Positions 21,775 through 32,341 of a stretch of 64,000 bases of DNA are shown piece by piece; position 1 is the stretch's first letter, and each line of letters begins with the position of its first letter. Under the pieces are notes generated by a model. That model had not been told where the DNA came from. It made no database searches and saw nothing but the letters and a program-made list of their open reading frames with translations. Location of the stretch: contig NC_089182.1 in NCBI RefSeq assembly GCF_947507565.1, positions 1,550,001-1,614,000 on the forward strand. Reading direction: 5' to 3'. Both the position numbers and the translations under genes were made by a program. This stretch comes from Oscarella lobularis. Taxonomy: Eukaryota > Porifera > Homoscleromorpha > Homosclerophorida > Oscarellidae.

Positions 21775-22135
21775 ATGGGGGCAGTGGTGGCCGAGTGGTG
21801 AGCTCTCGGCCGGCACCACTATGGATGGGAGTTCGATTCCCGACCATGTCGGAATTTCGTAAAATTTGCTCCTTAATATGTGCTTTGGATGGGCTCTCCT
21901 ACCATTGCCCGAGGGTTTTCTCCAGTATTGGAGCTTTCCCCCTCGTCTATTCTCCATTCTAAAAGACCGTCAATGTCACCTGACTGAGCCCCGCCTACCC
22001 AGTGTATGGGAAGTCTTGGACGATCAGTGGTCCGCCGTCGGAAGATCAGCCCAGTGTGCTGAGACGTGTTTGTGCATAGCTGTGCATTGTCACTATAAAT
22101 AATAAAGATTTAGATTTTTTTAGATTTTAGCTTTA
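21775..22135 (+). mobile_element. tRNA-derived SINE
   Basis: The head has an A-box-like TGGCCGAGTGG and a B-box-like GAGTTCGATTCCC about 40 bp apart, as in RNA polymerase III promoters of Ser/Leu-type tRNAs. The body contains the block CCCGAGGGTTTTCTCCAGTA, which resembles a core shared by SINEs of many marine invertebrates (from memory). The tail is a short run of GATTTAGATTTTTTTAGATTT units rather than poly(A). It cannot be a functional tRNA gene: the acceptor stem does not pair and the distal half continues into the SINE body. Confidence 0.7.
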
Positions 22136-22204
22136 TGAAAAAATGTAGCCTTTGCTAGTAATCATTTTTATGATTCATGATGTATTCAGCGTATAGGGTG
22201 AGCG

Positions 22205-22306
22205 TCTGAGGGTGAGAGAACCGATATAATAAGAAGGAATGCGAAGCTATAAGGGTCCCTTAGCTTCGCATTCCTTCTTATTATATCGCTTCTTTCACTC
22301 TCACCT
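22205..22306. mobile_element. Hairpin MITE of about 100 bp
   Basis: The arms GGTGAGAG...GATATAATAAGAAGGAATGCG...AAGGG fold back on TCCCTT...CGCATTCCTTCTTATTATATC...CTCTCACC with almost no loop. The near-perfect 40-bp inner stem suggests a small palindromic transposon or a strong cruciform. Confidence 0.7.
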
Positions 22307-22309
22307 GGG

Positions 22310-22877
22310 AGTACAATCATAGATACTGTACTATTAATATACTGTACTGTATATCTGTATCTTGGACACACACATAGAATTAGATACAGGAATAGCTACT
22401 AAGGGGAAAATAAATAACTATAGACGTGACGTAACTTGTTTGATGACGTATTTAGAAGCGCAACTTAGTTCCCTTCCTCAGTTTGTGTACTGTAAAATCA
22501 TTTGCATTGAGAGCTACTCCTTGGGAGGAGCAATTAATGTCTCGATGCGACTTGGTCGGACGCTGCTCAACTACAGCCAAAAAAACGAAACAAATACATA
22601 TCAAGGCGAAACGTTGATATATGGCGGCTATGAAGATCTCGCATCAAAAGACCCTTTCCGGAGCGACCTAATTTACCGTCCTACGCCGTCTGGCATTCCT
22701 TGTTGTAGCTAAAAGCTTCCACCCATGACCTGACCCCATGCGATGAGTATATATTTATAGCTAAAGTCGGAAGCCATTTGTGACCTCCCGAGCTATTAGT
22801 TCAACATCACTTGGTATATAGACGCTGTACACTCGCCCGTTACAAGCCAGTTGCAAGCAAACTTGTAACTACAAACC
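22310..22877. other. Unassigned; one 116-codon frame
   Basis: A plus frame at 22362-22712 (with GGAINVSMRLGRTLLNYSQK and YQGETLIYGGYEDL) is long for chance but shows no recognised motif. It could belong to the receptor-like gene downstream or to transposon debris. Confidence 0.3.
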
Positions 22878-23332
22878 ATGAACTTTTCCTCTCTAATATT
22901 GGTCACAGGTTAGCCCTAGTGCACGTCGACTTCACGACTCTGCGTGTAGTACGATTCTCTGCCTAGGCTATCTTCTCCTCGCAATCGGTTCCAGTCCGGT
23001 ACAAACTGAAGGTGTGTAGTGACCAAAGCCTTCACTAATCAGATCAAACGAAGCCTTCTAACCAATCTCTGATAGACTTCTTCTGCCACCGCTATCTTAT
23101 GGGAGAAAAACGCGTCGAAAAGACTATTCTCATTTCCATGATGCGAGAAGACGTCGTAAACGTTACTTGCATAAACGAAAAAGCGACTAATCGCGACTTT
23201 ATGTGGAAAGCGACTGGGGAAAGTAAAGAACTCAATGTGACACATCGATCCGCGCATGTCTTGACAATCAAAGGCACTTCAATCAAAGCGACCCGAAGAA
23301 AATTCGTCTGCCGTCTCAAAGACGATACAAAT

Positions 23333-26096
23333 CAGTGGCGTAGCCACGATTAAGCGGAGGTAGGTGCTAAGGTTCGCGCGCGAAGCGCGCGAAAAAATTT
23401 TTGGGCCACGCCCCTTTTTTTAGTTGACTATACCCTAACGAAAAACAGTGCGTAGGCTTAATTGTCTAAAATGCTGTTCAGTTCAAGTCGTCTTGGATGC
23501 TTCCTCGCAAAATCGTCAACTGCTTTTTCGACGTCAATTGGTATGTCGCGGTGAATCTGTAGTAGCGATAGTGCAGTAAGGCGGTTTGTTGCCATTGTTG
23601 TTCGTAGGGGGCTCTTCAATCTCTTTAAGGCACTGAAAGAGCGTTCGGCTGAACATGATGTCACGGGTAAAACGCAGACAATTCGAAGTAAGACAGCAAT
23701 ATTTTGAAATATTAGAGAAGTGTGCTCTAGAGCTGCTATTGGAGATGTGGGCAACTCCTCTTCCTTATTTGCAGTCTTCCATTTTGTACGCCAGCAGTCG
23801 AATTCCGATTCTATCGTTTCCGGCGAGGGAAGATCATTTTCATACATTGCTACAAGGCTTTGAACGCTTGAACGGGCTTCTTCTTCTGTAAGAGTAACTA
23901 GGACAGATGGAACCAACACAAAAGCTTGTAGAGCGGCTTTGTGGTGAGGAGTAAATCTAGATTTCAATTCTGATATCAGGTGATCCAGAAGAGGAATTGT
24001 TATGGAGCGCAGGTAGTATTTTTCCGCGGATGTCGCTGGAACATTGTCTCGATGTCTTTGTTTTTCACATCTTCTTGGCATTTGTACAGCTCCATTGCCT
24101 ATGGCTTCCGAAAGGCTTACAACTTTCTCAAACCAGATTTGGTGATATTTTGAGCAGTTGGTTCTCACTTCCTGCAGCGTTGCAATAACTGTATCAATTT
24201 CTTTTACAGCACACAGTAAATCTTTTCCCTCTGCCTGTAGACCGCTTGTTAGACCTTGAAGATAATTTAGGCAATTGTTTGTCAATATCATTGAGCAAAG
24301 AAATTCGCTGTTACATAATGCCAATTCCAGACTTTTAGCATCGGTGACAGAATCAGAAGACCACAGAGAAGGTCCTTCGCTAAAAATGCTTTGAAAGCAA
24401 GCGACAACGGGTAAAAGAAGCGATCGAAAGACATTAAGTGCATCTATGCGTTGAACCCATCTTGTGCGACAAAGATCTTTCAATTTGAGAATTTTGGATG
24501 CCGGTGCAAACTCTGATATAGCTTTTTCAAGAGATTTCTGCCTTTTGGGATGAGAGTCAAAAAAAACATATGTTCTGTTAATGACTCCCATCATATTTCG
24601 AATGCTTGCGATTTGCAGAGATTTTACCACGGCCAGGTTAAGACAGTGTGAACTGCAGTGTAGATAAAGAGCAAGGCAATGACGTTTAGTAATAAGGGCA
24701 GCAGCTCCTTTAGCTGCACCCGCCATGTTACCCGCTCCATCGTAGGCTTGGCCTCTCAGATAGTTGAGGTTTAGCCCAAGCGTTGTGAGAGAGGAAATGA
24801 TTTTGTCGGCCAGACATTTTCCTGTGACTCCGGTGTCACATTCTACGTAAGACACAAAATCTTCGCGAATTGTTGTGCTTTCCAATTCCACATACCGAAT
24901 AACCAAAGTCAGAATTTCTTTGTTTGACAAGTCTGTCACTTCGTCTGCTATTACAGTAAAGAATTTACCGGCGTTAACTTTTGAAACAATACTTTTCGTT
25001 ATTTGACTTCCAACCACATCAATGATTTCGTTTTGAACTTGAGGAGAAGTATACCGACCATTTTTCGCAGCTTTTGAAACATGCGTAGCTAAGACCTTGT
25101 CTCCTGCTTCCATTCGAAACTGCAACAAAGCTAAGAAGTTGCCTGGGTTGGCTTCCACTGATTCTTCTAAGCAGACACCACTGTCTCTGTGACCCCGAAG
25201 AGCGAAACACTGCCTCCCGCAGAGAACAACAGTTTTGATCAATGACGCAACTACTAGACGATTTTGCGCTATCCGTTCTGAAAGAGCTCTGCTAATCAGA
25301 CTCCGGGCACTCGGCTGCTTTCTGTCCATAACGCGAAGAAAATCGTGGGCTCGAAGAGCAGCGCTTTTGTGATGCTCCTTTGTTGTGTGCTTTTTGAGTA
25401 CTTCTAAAGCTTTGCCAAACGATGTCAGGGGACCACGTGCAAGACAGCCTTGCTTACAACCGTGATAACTGGAAAAGTCTCGCCCAAAAAGCACACAAAA
25501 CAAGCAGTATCCGCCGTCCTCGCTTTCACTGTACGCTAGCCACTTATACAGCTCCAACCAGCGTTTCTGAAATGATCGACCTTTTTTGTTCTTAGGAAAG
25601 ACATAACCGTCTGGGACAGTTTTCAGGTTGTCTTCCTTCAGTAAGGCATATAGTTCTTCGCTCGACAGACGTTTCCCAACGTAATCCGCTATGTCTGAAT
25701 ACGTCGTCGGTCTTGCAACTTTTGGCGGCCGTTCTTCCGATTCTCCTTCGCTCTCAGTCTCTGAATCTGACCCTGAGCCAGGCGATGACTCTCCGTTGGG
25801 GTCTGAGGGGGAATCTGACCCTGAGCCAGGTGATGACTCTGCGTTGGGGTCTGAGGGGGAGGTTGAGGGTGACGAAGATTCACCATGACCAGGCGACTGA
25901 CTTGTTTGGCTTCGCTCAGCCTCTGACTGTTTGCGGAAGTAACACAGCAGAGAAGACATGACAGTGGATACGGGCATGCGATGAGATAGACAACCCGGAC
26001 AAGATTTTCGAGTGTATTTAAAAATAGTTTAATTATTTCGGCAAACTTGAGGGGGGTGCTCGAGCACCCAAAGCACCCCCCCTGGCTACGCCACTG
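23333..26096 (-). mobile_element. Intact hAT element with 5-bp target duplication
   Basis: The perfect inverted ends are CAGTGGCGTAGCCA at 23333 and its complement ending at 26096. The flanking pentamer CAAAT occurs at 23328-23332 and 26097-26101. hAT elements usually give 8 bp; a 5-bp class (hAT5) is known. Subterminal palindromes lie on both sides (CGCGCGCGAAGCGCGCG near 23374; GGGGGGTGCTCGAGCACCC near 26051). The 2,764-bp element has one uninterrupted 839-codon transposase gene. It interrupts the receptor-like gene and must be younger than it. Confidence 0.9.
23458..25977 (-). CDS. hAT-family transposase (DUF4371/ZMYM1-like), intact
   Basis: 839 residues without a break. An acidic Ser-rich N-terminus with two near-identical Pro/Asp/Ser repeats (about residues 28-68) precedes a TTF-type/BED-like zinc module (RSFQKRWLELYKWLAYSESE, YCLFCVLFGRD ... 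THKEH-like HHKS, about 135-200). The DUF4371-type RNase H core includes KFFTVIADEVTDLSNKEIL and LRGQAYDGAGNMAGAAKGAA. CSSHCLNLAV and the later CRTRWVQRIDAL follow. The C-terminal dimerisation region is CVLPVTSCSAERSFSALKRL. The product would cut and paste the element in the nucleus. All expected blocks are present, so it may be functional. Confidence 0.93.
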   Translation of the reverse strand: MPVSTVMSSLLCYFRKQSEAERSQTSQSPGHGESSSPSTSPSDPNAESSPGSGSDSPSDPNGESSPGSGSDSETESEGESEERPPKVARPTTYSDIADYVGKRLSSEELYALLKEDNLKTVPDGYVFPKNKKGRSFQKRWLELYKWLAYSESEDGGYCLFCVLFGRDFSSYHGCKQGCLARGPLTSFGKALEVLKKHTTKEHHKSAALRAHDFLRVMDRKQPSARSLISRALSERIAQNRLVVASLIKTVVLCGRQCFALRGHRDSGVCLEESVEANPGNFLALLQFRMEAGDKVLATHVSKAAKNGRYTSPQVQNEIIDVVGSQITKSIVSKVNAGKFFTVIADEVTDLSNKEILTLVIRYVELESTTIREDFVSYVECDTGVTGKCLADKIISSLTTLGLNLNYLRGQAYDGAGNMAGAAKGAAALITKRHCLALYLHCSSHCLNLAVVKSLQIASIRNMMGVINRTYVFFDSHPKRQKSLEKAISEFAPASKILKLKDLCRTRWVQRIDALNVFRSLLLPVVACFQSIFSEGPSLWSSDSVTDAKSLELALCNSEFLCSMILTNNCLNYLQGLTSGLQAEGKDLLCAVKEIDTVIATLQEVRTNCSKYHQIWFEKVVSLSEAIGNGAVQMPRRCEKQRHRDNVPATSAEKYYLRSITIPLLDHLISELKSRFTPHHKAALQAFVLVPSVLVTLTEEEARSSVQSLVAMYENDLPSPETIESEFDCWRTKWKTANKEEELPTSPIAALEHTSLIFQNIAVLLRIVCVLPVTSCSAERSFSALKRLKSPLRTTMATNRLTALSLLQIHRDIPIDVEKAVDDFARKHPRRLELNSILDN

Positions 26097-27430
26097 CAAA
26101 TAAGGGCAATTCACGGGATTGCTGCACAGTGATTGCCAAAATCCTGCCTGAAAGGGTTGGGCACAAATCTACATTTATATATAACTCTTCAAATGGGACT
26201 TCATTTCAAAACGCATCGTCCAATGCTTATTACTCTTTTCAGACTGCGACTATTTCTGCTACGGTGTCCGCCACTGCCGTGCTCCTTCTTAGTGTCGGAG
26301 CCGCTGTTATTATAGCGCTGAAGCGAAAGCATCTTTCTGACACTGCGAGTGATAGCTTGGACAACTTAGCTTATCTTCTCGACCTAAAGGAACAGCGGGT
26401 TTGGAACGGATCCGAAATCATCCCAATTGACTGTCTTTTAATCGGAAAATTACTTGGTAAACACACTCGAAGAAACTTTTTAAAAAATTTGTGAAACTGC
26501 TGCTATATTTTAGGAGAAGGACAATTTGGCACGGTGACCGAAGGAAAGTTAAGAACCGTGTGTAAACAACGAAAAATTCATGATAGGCAAATTGCAATAA
26601 AAATGCTCAAAAGTAAACGCATCTACATTTACGAATATTCAGTGGGAAAAGCTCATATTCTCCTAAATGTCTATAGACCGAGAGGGGGTCAACGCAGAGG
26701 AACTTCAAAAAGAAGCCGAAATGCTTGTCAAGCTCGATCAACACGAGAACGTCATTCACGTCTCAATTAATTATTTTGTCAGGCTTCCCTGGGACTATCA
26801 CGGCTATTACTCGAAGCCTTGGACTGCGACAATAGTCCTGCAGCGGCCCCCAACGTACACAATGCAAAAGAAAGTGTAAGTAGTAACCCGTGTCGTGCGT
26901 TAGCCTTGGCATGAGTGATTCTTTTAACAGAGTTGTGATGAGCTCACAATCCATTATACCGCTTCAGGACGATGTGATAAAGTAGACGACGTCGATGGCG
27001 ATGATCTGGGAAGCATTGCCGAAGAGTCGCTTAGTATTTCTTCGAGCATGCCAAGAGTTGCTGTGAGTGGCACATACGTTTCAGTGACACTTTTGTCAAT
27101 TTACTGTACTCTCAGAGCTCCATCGCATTCTGGACGGCGAGAAAGCCCACTGGAAGACGATGTTTATGACGCACTTTTGTAGCTCATTGATAACCCATCG
27201 CTGTTGACTGTTCCGTGCAAAGATCTCACGGAAGTTCAACTCAGAGCGCGCCGAATAAAGAAAAACGCAAGAAAGCAGATCAAATTGATTAATGGCTGGG
27301 ATGAGATAAGAGCAGCGCCAGCAAAGCTCGTTATGACAAGTACCGGCAAGATCTGGATGAATAAAGCGGGCGTTGACCGAGTAGCTCACTACTATAATGT
27401 GAACAAGGGAGGCGGAGCAAAGTTTTAGCA

Positions 27431-28003
27431 AGGGTAGGTTTTATGCTGAGTTGACGTTTTATCGTCCTGAAATGTATTGTAGATTATAAGTGAGAATTAC
27501 GCTGGAATTTCGAAAGAGGCAATCGGGAAGTGGTTGAAAAGTTCCGAGTGCCATTGCGTAAAAGCTTCATGAATGATGTAAATTAATTAATTGCTCAAAA
27601 AGGTTTAACGTTTAACGTTTAACGGTCTCCTCTTACCCGTGACGGAACACCGTATGTTTCACAGGCTTGGACAAAGTAAGACAAAACTGTTGCCGCCTTG
27701 TTATTTGAGGAACAGCGCAAAAAATTCTACTGGGACCGTCAATGCCTAGCCATAATGAATGTTATTGTGTTATTTTAACAACTAACTAGGGTTGAATAAA
27801 AAACTCACCTCCGTGAACTACAATTTTTCATCGAATAAGAGCGTGCAACCCGTCTATATGCCAAAGAGCATTTGGGCCATGTACGTGATATCTTCGCCTT
27901 TGAACCGTATGAGACCACCGCACTGTGACACTCCTTGAAATCGCACAAGGCTTGACCTCACTCGGTATCGTGGAACTTTAATTGCTCTCGATTGCAAATG
28001 GCC
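27431..28003. other. No gene recognised
   Basis: AT-rich DNA with a short direct run (GTTTAACGTTTAACGTTTAACGG near 27603) and no coding support. Confidence 0.4.
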
Positions 28004-28590
28004 TTAAACAAGCCGATAGCCGTGCCTAGAGAATTCGTGATTTATATCCATAACAGCCGCGTCTAAATCACTGTCACAAATTGCAGTGAATGAGCCACGA
28101 ATAGACAAGCCCGCAGCGCCCAGTTTTCGATGAATAATCCTGACGGAGCAGCCTACGATTGCAGCTATTTCTCCCACAGTGAAGTCCAAATCAATCAAAT
28201 ATTCCAGTTGATGCCTTTCAACTTGAATTATAGGACGCCTTCTTAGGCCAGAAGACGCTAAAATGAAGAAGACTACCTGAAAACATTTACAGAAATCATA
28301 AAGTTCAGTTTACCTTCGCGAGGGGCAGCGTATCCCGAAGCCACCATTTGTCGTTGCCTGCTCTCGAGCCTGCTGCGCAGAGCCGACAATAACTGTTGGA
28401 GAAGGGTCACCATGCCGTTTTCGTCGCGTCTCAGCCAGTGTTCGACCCTGAGAACGTGTATCAGGGCTGATTCGGAGCGCGCAACAATATCTTCCAGATC
28501 ATCAAGTGAAGCAGCATCTATAGTACGAGGGATGTCATTGATGAGACGGCGAATGTACTCAAGAAAGTAAAGGACGTTTTCCTGGTTCAT
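28004..28590 (-). pseudogene. Integrase-like protein N-terminus, second locus
   Basis: Two frames: 28273-28590 starts MNQENVLYFLEYIRRLINDI and ends with a helical VTLLQQLLSALRSRLESR. 28004-28198 has an HTH, DLDFTVGEIAAIVGCSVRII, then AAVMDINHEFSRHGYRLV. Order and content parallel the 8671-9267 protein (HTH, then D-I-x-H/E, then G-Y-R), but sequences are distant. An intron or frame change lies near 28200-28310. The integrase core is again missing after the GYR motif. Its upstream DNA is shared with 39640-39915. Confidence 0.55.
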
Positions 28591-28640
28591 TTTTGTGACT
28601 CAAATAGCGTGCTAAGACTGGGAATGCACATCACGCCCAG

Positions 28641-28781
28641 ATGAGAGTCCCGTATATCGGCATGGCCAACAGCGATGAGCGTCGCAGCCTACGAGTCCTC
28701 TCCGAAGGAATTCAGAGTGTGTCCGGGCAATTGTCTCAACTCATAAGCACCCTCAGACGTAAACTCCTTCGCTGCAAGTGA
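28641..28781 (+). CDS. Small ORF divergent from the integrase-like gene
   Basis: MRVPYIG precedes MANSDERRSLRVLSEGIQSV and ends LRRKLLRCK (46 codons plus stop). A mutated copy is coded on the minus strand at about 39700-39823, again back to back with a start reading MNQE. Preservation of protein-like sequence in two distant loci suggests a first exon or small gene of the same element family. In the second locus the same strand continues toward a HECT-like fragment (39013-39249). Confidence 0.45.
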   Translation: MRVPYIGMANSDERRSLRVLSEGIQSVSGQLSQLISTLRRKLLRCK

Positions 28782-28833
28782 AGCGTACGTACGTAGACAA
28801 CGCGGGGCCGTCACGTGAAATTTTGTTGCGCTA

Positions 28834-29760
28834 CTACTGTATATCTATCCATGTACGGGGTTGTCGCAGCTCTCTTTTATAGGGCTCTGGGAGGTTCGAG
28901 GATGTGATGTCAGCACAGCAGCGAAGTTTTTGTTCAATAAGACATTTTCTGCATCGGCCGAAGTTGAATGTGGTTGATTGTACTGTAGTGCCGTCAATAT
29001 TCCCATTGCAGGAACAGCATGCTTTGTATTTGTTGATACTTTGGATAGCGATGATTTCAGCATTCGCGATGTTGTCGCCGTATTTGTTGTCGTCGTCTGA
29101 ATCGCGCGCGTAGGAGTAGTAGTGGATGTTTTTGAACGGCGGAATTTGAATGTTGCTTGCATTATGCACTGGATAGGATAGGTATTTTTGCCTTTGTCGA
29201 AGCGAAATTTGACGTTGAATAACTTGTAGAAGGTGTTCACTCTAGTGTGCCAATGAAATCTTCCCAAAGAGTTAGTGATCTTGTGTCGGTAGCGTCAGAG
29301 ACGATGAAGCCTTGTTTCTGCTGTCCTGTTGCGACCTTCTGAGGAGGAGAGATTTTGCAAACTTTGGCGCGAACATTGACGAGCTGAGAGGCTACTGTGG
29401 AAGCCATGTCACGAATAGATATCTTCTTGGCGTCGCCCGGTTCTTCCATTTCGCGCAATAAAGTGTCTTATTTCCCTAGACGTCGAAGTATGATGACTTC
29501 TGTATTTTGACGGTAGCCAGTGAAATCGGGGATGAAAGCATTGTAGTATTGCTGCAACTGTTGATGATGTTTGCTGTGAAAGCCGATGAAACGTATGCTG
29601 CGATCCTCGTCGGCGAAGCGGCCGTCGAAGTATGAGTTGGCCGATTTTTCGATGTCTTCATTGGAGAGAGGCTTGTTGCAAATACGTGTGGCTCCGTAAT
29701 AGCGGACAGACAGTCGAAGTCTGCGAACGGTTGTTCTTGCATGGCTCTCACTCTTTGAGA
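28834..29760 (-). pseudogene. OB-fold/zinc-ribbon transposon-type protein, broken
   Basis: Reading leftward: SYFDGRFADEDRSIRFIGFH and KHHQQLQQYYNAFIPDF; a stop; then VNVRAKVCKISPPQKVATGQ and DATDTRSLTLWEDFIGTL, with continuation VNTFYKLFNVKFRFDKGKNT. These make RPA-like OB-fold strands. Next is a Cys-rich ribbon CCSCNGNIDGTTVQ ... GRCRKCLIEQKLRCC. The pattern matches uncharacterised OB-fold proteins that occur in many copies in cnidarian and sponge genomes (memory only). At least one stop and two frame changes make it a relic. A host replication-protein paralogue is less likely. Confidence 0.5.
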
Positions 29761-30194
29761 GTATCTCTTGCTCATGACGGTTGAGAGTGAAGTGTGATTG
29801 TTCGGTCGTTGAGTCGGTGTAACGGTATTTGTGAGGATGTGAGGCGGAGTCGAAATCGAGCTAGACAAAAGTGGATGTTCAGAATTGTGAGACGGCACGT
29901 TTCTATGCAGGTGTGAATGCCCGATAGCATATGTCTGGAGGCAGTGTTTAGGAATAGACAGTTGGGCGGTGCGTGGCGGTGCGATGAAGAAGATAACTGT
30001 GGAAATAGAGATGTGTGAGTCTGAGAAGTAGCGAGGTGTGGCAATAAGATGGTACGTATCCCAGTGTAGGGAGCGCAATTGTAGTCTGTGTGTGGGGGTG
30101 AGGTTGGAAGGGCAAGATGAGTGCAAACGATAAATGTTATGCTGGGATGTTGGATTGTGGATTGCGTGCGCCCCTTGTTACTATATAGCGTTTC
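29761..30194. other. No gene recognised
   Basis: GT/AC-biased DNA with low-complexity frames (Thr/Ser/His-rich on the minus strand), probably non-coding. Confidence 0.4.
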
Positions 30195-31104
30195 GGGGGG
30201 GGGGGGGGGGGGGGGGGGGGGTGCACTACCGCGCGCTAAGAACCAAACTTCCTTTCAAAAATCGACTTCTCATTGTCGATTTTAGTTTTCGAACGCTTCA
30301 AACCGTTAGTTCTCTTGCTGTTATACAAAGGGATACACCTTTGACCCAGCGCGAGTTTGTTTCGCTAAATTCGTCGCGAAGGCCGAGTCTTCCGCGAGTG
30401 CTCGAGTAGCATATCACTTTTAACTGCTTTACGGACGCATTACACTGCTAGAGGTTGGGTCCAATTTTGAGGCGCTCATTATAGTACAGTTTTGAGCAAT
30501 TCTGGGGTCAGCCGGTGACTCGCTCGTCCGCAATGAAAAAGACAATGCAGATTCTGAGCTCTGCGAGCTTGTATGCACCGTAGATGTTAATCTGTTGGCA
30601 TGTGCAGCGCGTGCACGTCTTCAGAGAGATGCTAGGGACCTAGTAGGGTAGGTACGACTTCGTACTAGCTCGACACGGAATGCGGCTCTATTTGCAGCCG
30701 GATGCACACGATAGCAACATCGAGAGTGATGTAGTTGATTTTCTCATTAGTCTGCTAGGAAACAACGCGAATGCGCTCTTTTAGGACGACGTTTTCAGAC
30801 ATATCTACTATGGCAGCGTAACTATAAGTCGAGGAGGGCGTCTCAAAATTAGGCAGGTTTTCTACACCAATAGCGACTAAAATGAGCGGTTGTTTGGTCG
30901 CCTTAGTCGAGCGGCCGAAACGACAGAAGCGGAAATAAGAGGGAGCACAAAACTTGAAGACGATAAGAGCTATCGCCTTCAAATTCATACGATGCCTTTG
31001 TGGCTACAAATGCGTACTAGCGATACGCGAAAAATGTCTACGATTCTTATTATGCCCGAAAAACGACTTTTGAATAGGCGTGTCGGTAGCGCGCGGTAGT
31101 GCAC
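30195..31104. mobile_element. MITE with poly-G end and 18-bp inverted repeats
   Basis: GTGCACTACCGCGCGCTA at 30221-30238 is exactly repeated in inverse at 31087-31104. The left copy is preceded by about 27 G residues; the right is followed by CAGCCCCCTG, so the end may be CAGGGG-like as in hAT MITEs. No credible gene lies between. A related but diverged sequence (GGGGGGGTTTGCACTAAAGTGCGCTAGG) is at 63023-63051. No target duplication is evident. Confidence 0.55.
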
Positions 31105-31632
31105 AGCCCCCTGATACGGTGTAGTGCATTGGAATTGACTTTTGCTATGTCTCAGTGCGTGATTTGTTTCCTCGTTCTGGAAAGCGGCCGCGGAACTGTT
31201 TGAGTATGTTGGTGTTCTGGTGGAGATATCCATGGTTCATGCTGGATTGCGCTGCAATTGGCGCGAATAAAAATGTCTTTCTCCTGTCCCCATTGTCGGC
31301 AGAAAATCGATAGGCCGTCTAAGTGCATTTGCAGAGTACGGAATATTTTTTTGGCTACGCAGAAATGAGCGACGTTCAAATGGCGCCGTTCAAAATATCG
31401 GCGACGTACGTGATGCCGGGATGCGATGACGAAGTGCTCTTCACCGTGGATCGCGCCTACCAGCAGGGTGTGGTACGAGCGTGTGTTCACGCCGTTCGCG
31501 GATCAGGCCGCCGTCGTTCGTCATCGTGAGGAGGAAGTGATGCGAGTCGAAGATGAAATTATCCGGAGCAAAGAACGGTCTCAGTATCTGTAGTCGATGA
31601 GGAAGAAGATGGAACAAAGCAGTAACATGAAT
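31105..31632. other. Unassigned
   Basis: Short frames on both strands (for example VDRAYQQGVVRACVHAVRGS near 31440). No recognised motif. Confidence 0.3.
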
Positions 31633-31894
31633 AGTAGGTAATAGTAAACTACTCGAAACTAATTATCCCGCCCCCATTATCTGCAGGCAAACGACCGACG
31701 GAAGAGAATTCGTTTACGAGTACCCATATTTTCGGGTTTCGGACCCCGAAGGATTCATGGGCGCCTTGTTGCGAGGGCATTTTTCTCCGGAGTCGGTGGG
31801 TAAAAGAAGTAAAAGAGAAGACGCGGCGCTGATGGAACTCGAACACTCGCTGCTAGACATCGTCGACGACGACGGCACTGACAGCGGCAGCAGC

Positions 31895-31925
<31 letters not shown>

Positions 31926-32090
31926 GCGGCAGCGAGCCGATGAAGCGGTGAGACTTTACATTCTTCTTTGATTTTTTATTTGATTATTTATTTAAAGTAT
32001 GTATATTTGTGTGTCTGTCTATCTGTCTGTCTGTCTGTCTGCATGTATGTGTAGGAAATGTTATGTGTGCCTATAAATGACAAATAAATG
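31633..32090 (+). repeat. Direct repeat, copy 1, with an exon-like frame
   Basis: Repeats 34387-34868 plus 36145-36212. Both copies have AGTAGGTAATA...ACTCGAAA, a pyrimidine tract with AG, then a frame: here IICRQTTDGREFVYEYPYFR and FSPESVGKRSKREDA, an acidic LLDIVDDDGTDSGSS and a Gly run (GGC repeats), ending before GTGAG. Next come AT-rich DNA, a (TCTG)n tract at 32010-32040 and TGTAGGAAATGTTATGTGTG. In this copy the microsatellite is not interrupted. Confidence 0.75.
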
Positions 32091-32304
32091 TACGATGCTC
32101 TTCTCGTATACTGTGAAAAATCAAAAAATCTGGAACGATTCTTGATTCTGCGTGTCATCCTTGCGCAGGCGAAGTACCGGACTATACCGGTATAAACTGA
32201 CACTAAGTGAACTACCGGTAACTCAACAACATATATTTATTTTTCATTTATATCAGACACGTAAAATTTCTTACACATACAGACAGAGACACAGAGACAG
32301 ATAT

Positions 32305-32341
<37 letters not shown>

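Larger units (their letters stand above)
22878..27430 (+). pseudogene. Ig/tyrosine-kinase receptor-like gene split by a hAT element
   Basis: Left of the hAT element (23099-23332) is an Ig-like segment: VNVTCINEKATNRDFMWKAT, VLTIKG, KFVCRLKDDT. Right of it (26129-26494) come a probable membrane helix TVSATAVLLLSVGAAVIIAL, a basic stop-transfer KRKH, and a kinase N-lobe start DCLLIGKLLG. After an intron (26461-26515) come GEGQFGTVTEGKLR (glycine loop) and IAIKMLKS (lysine), then EELQKEAEMLVKLDQHENVI (alpha-C helix). The catalytic loop, DFG and C-lobe are not found. Instead, divergent tail-like exons run to about 27090, and 27204-27428 is unclassified. The kinase core seems deleted, so no active enzyme is expected. 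It is close in design to receptor tyrosine kinases, which are numerous in sponges. Confidence 0.6.

Noticed and set aside
21778-21855. A possible tRNA-Ser/Leu gene
   Set aside because: Only A- and B-box-like motifs are conserved. The acceptor stem does not pair and the sequence runs on into a SINE body and tail.
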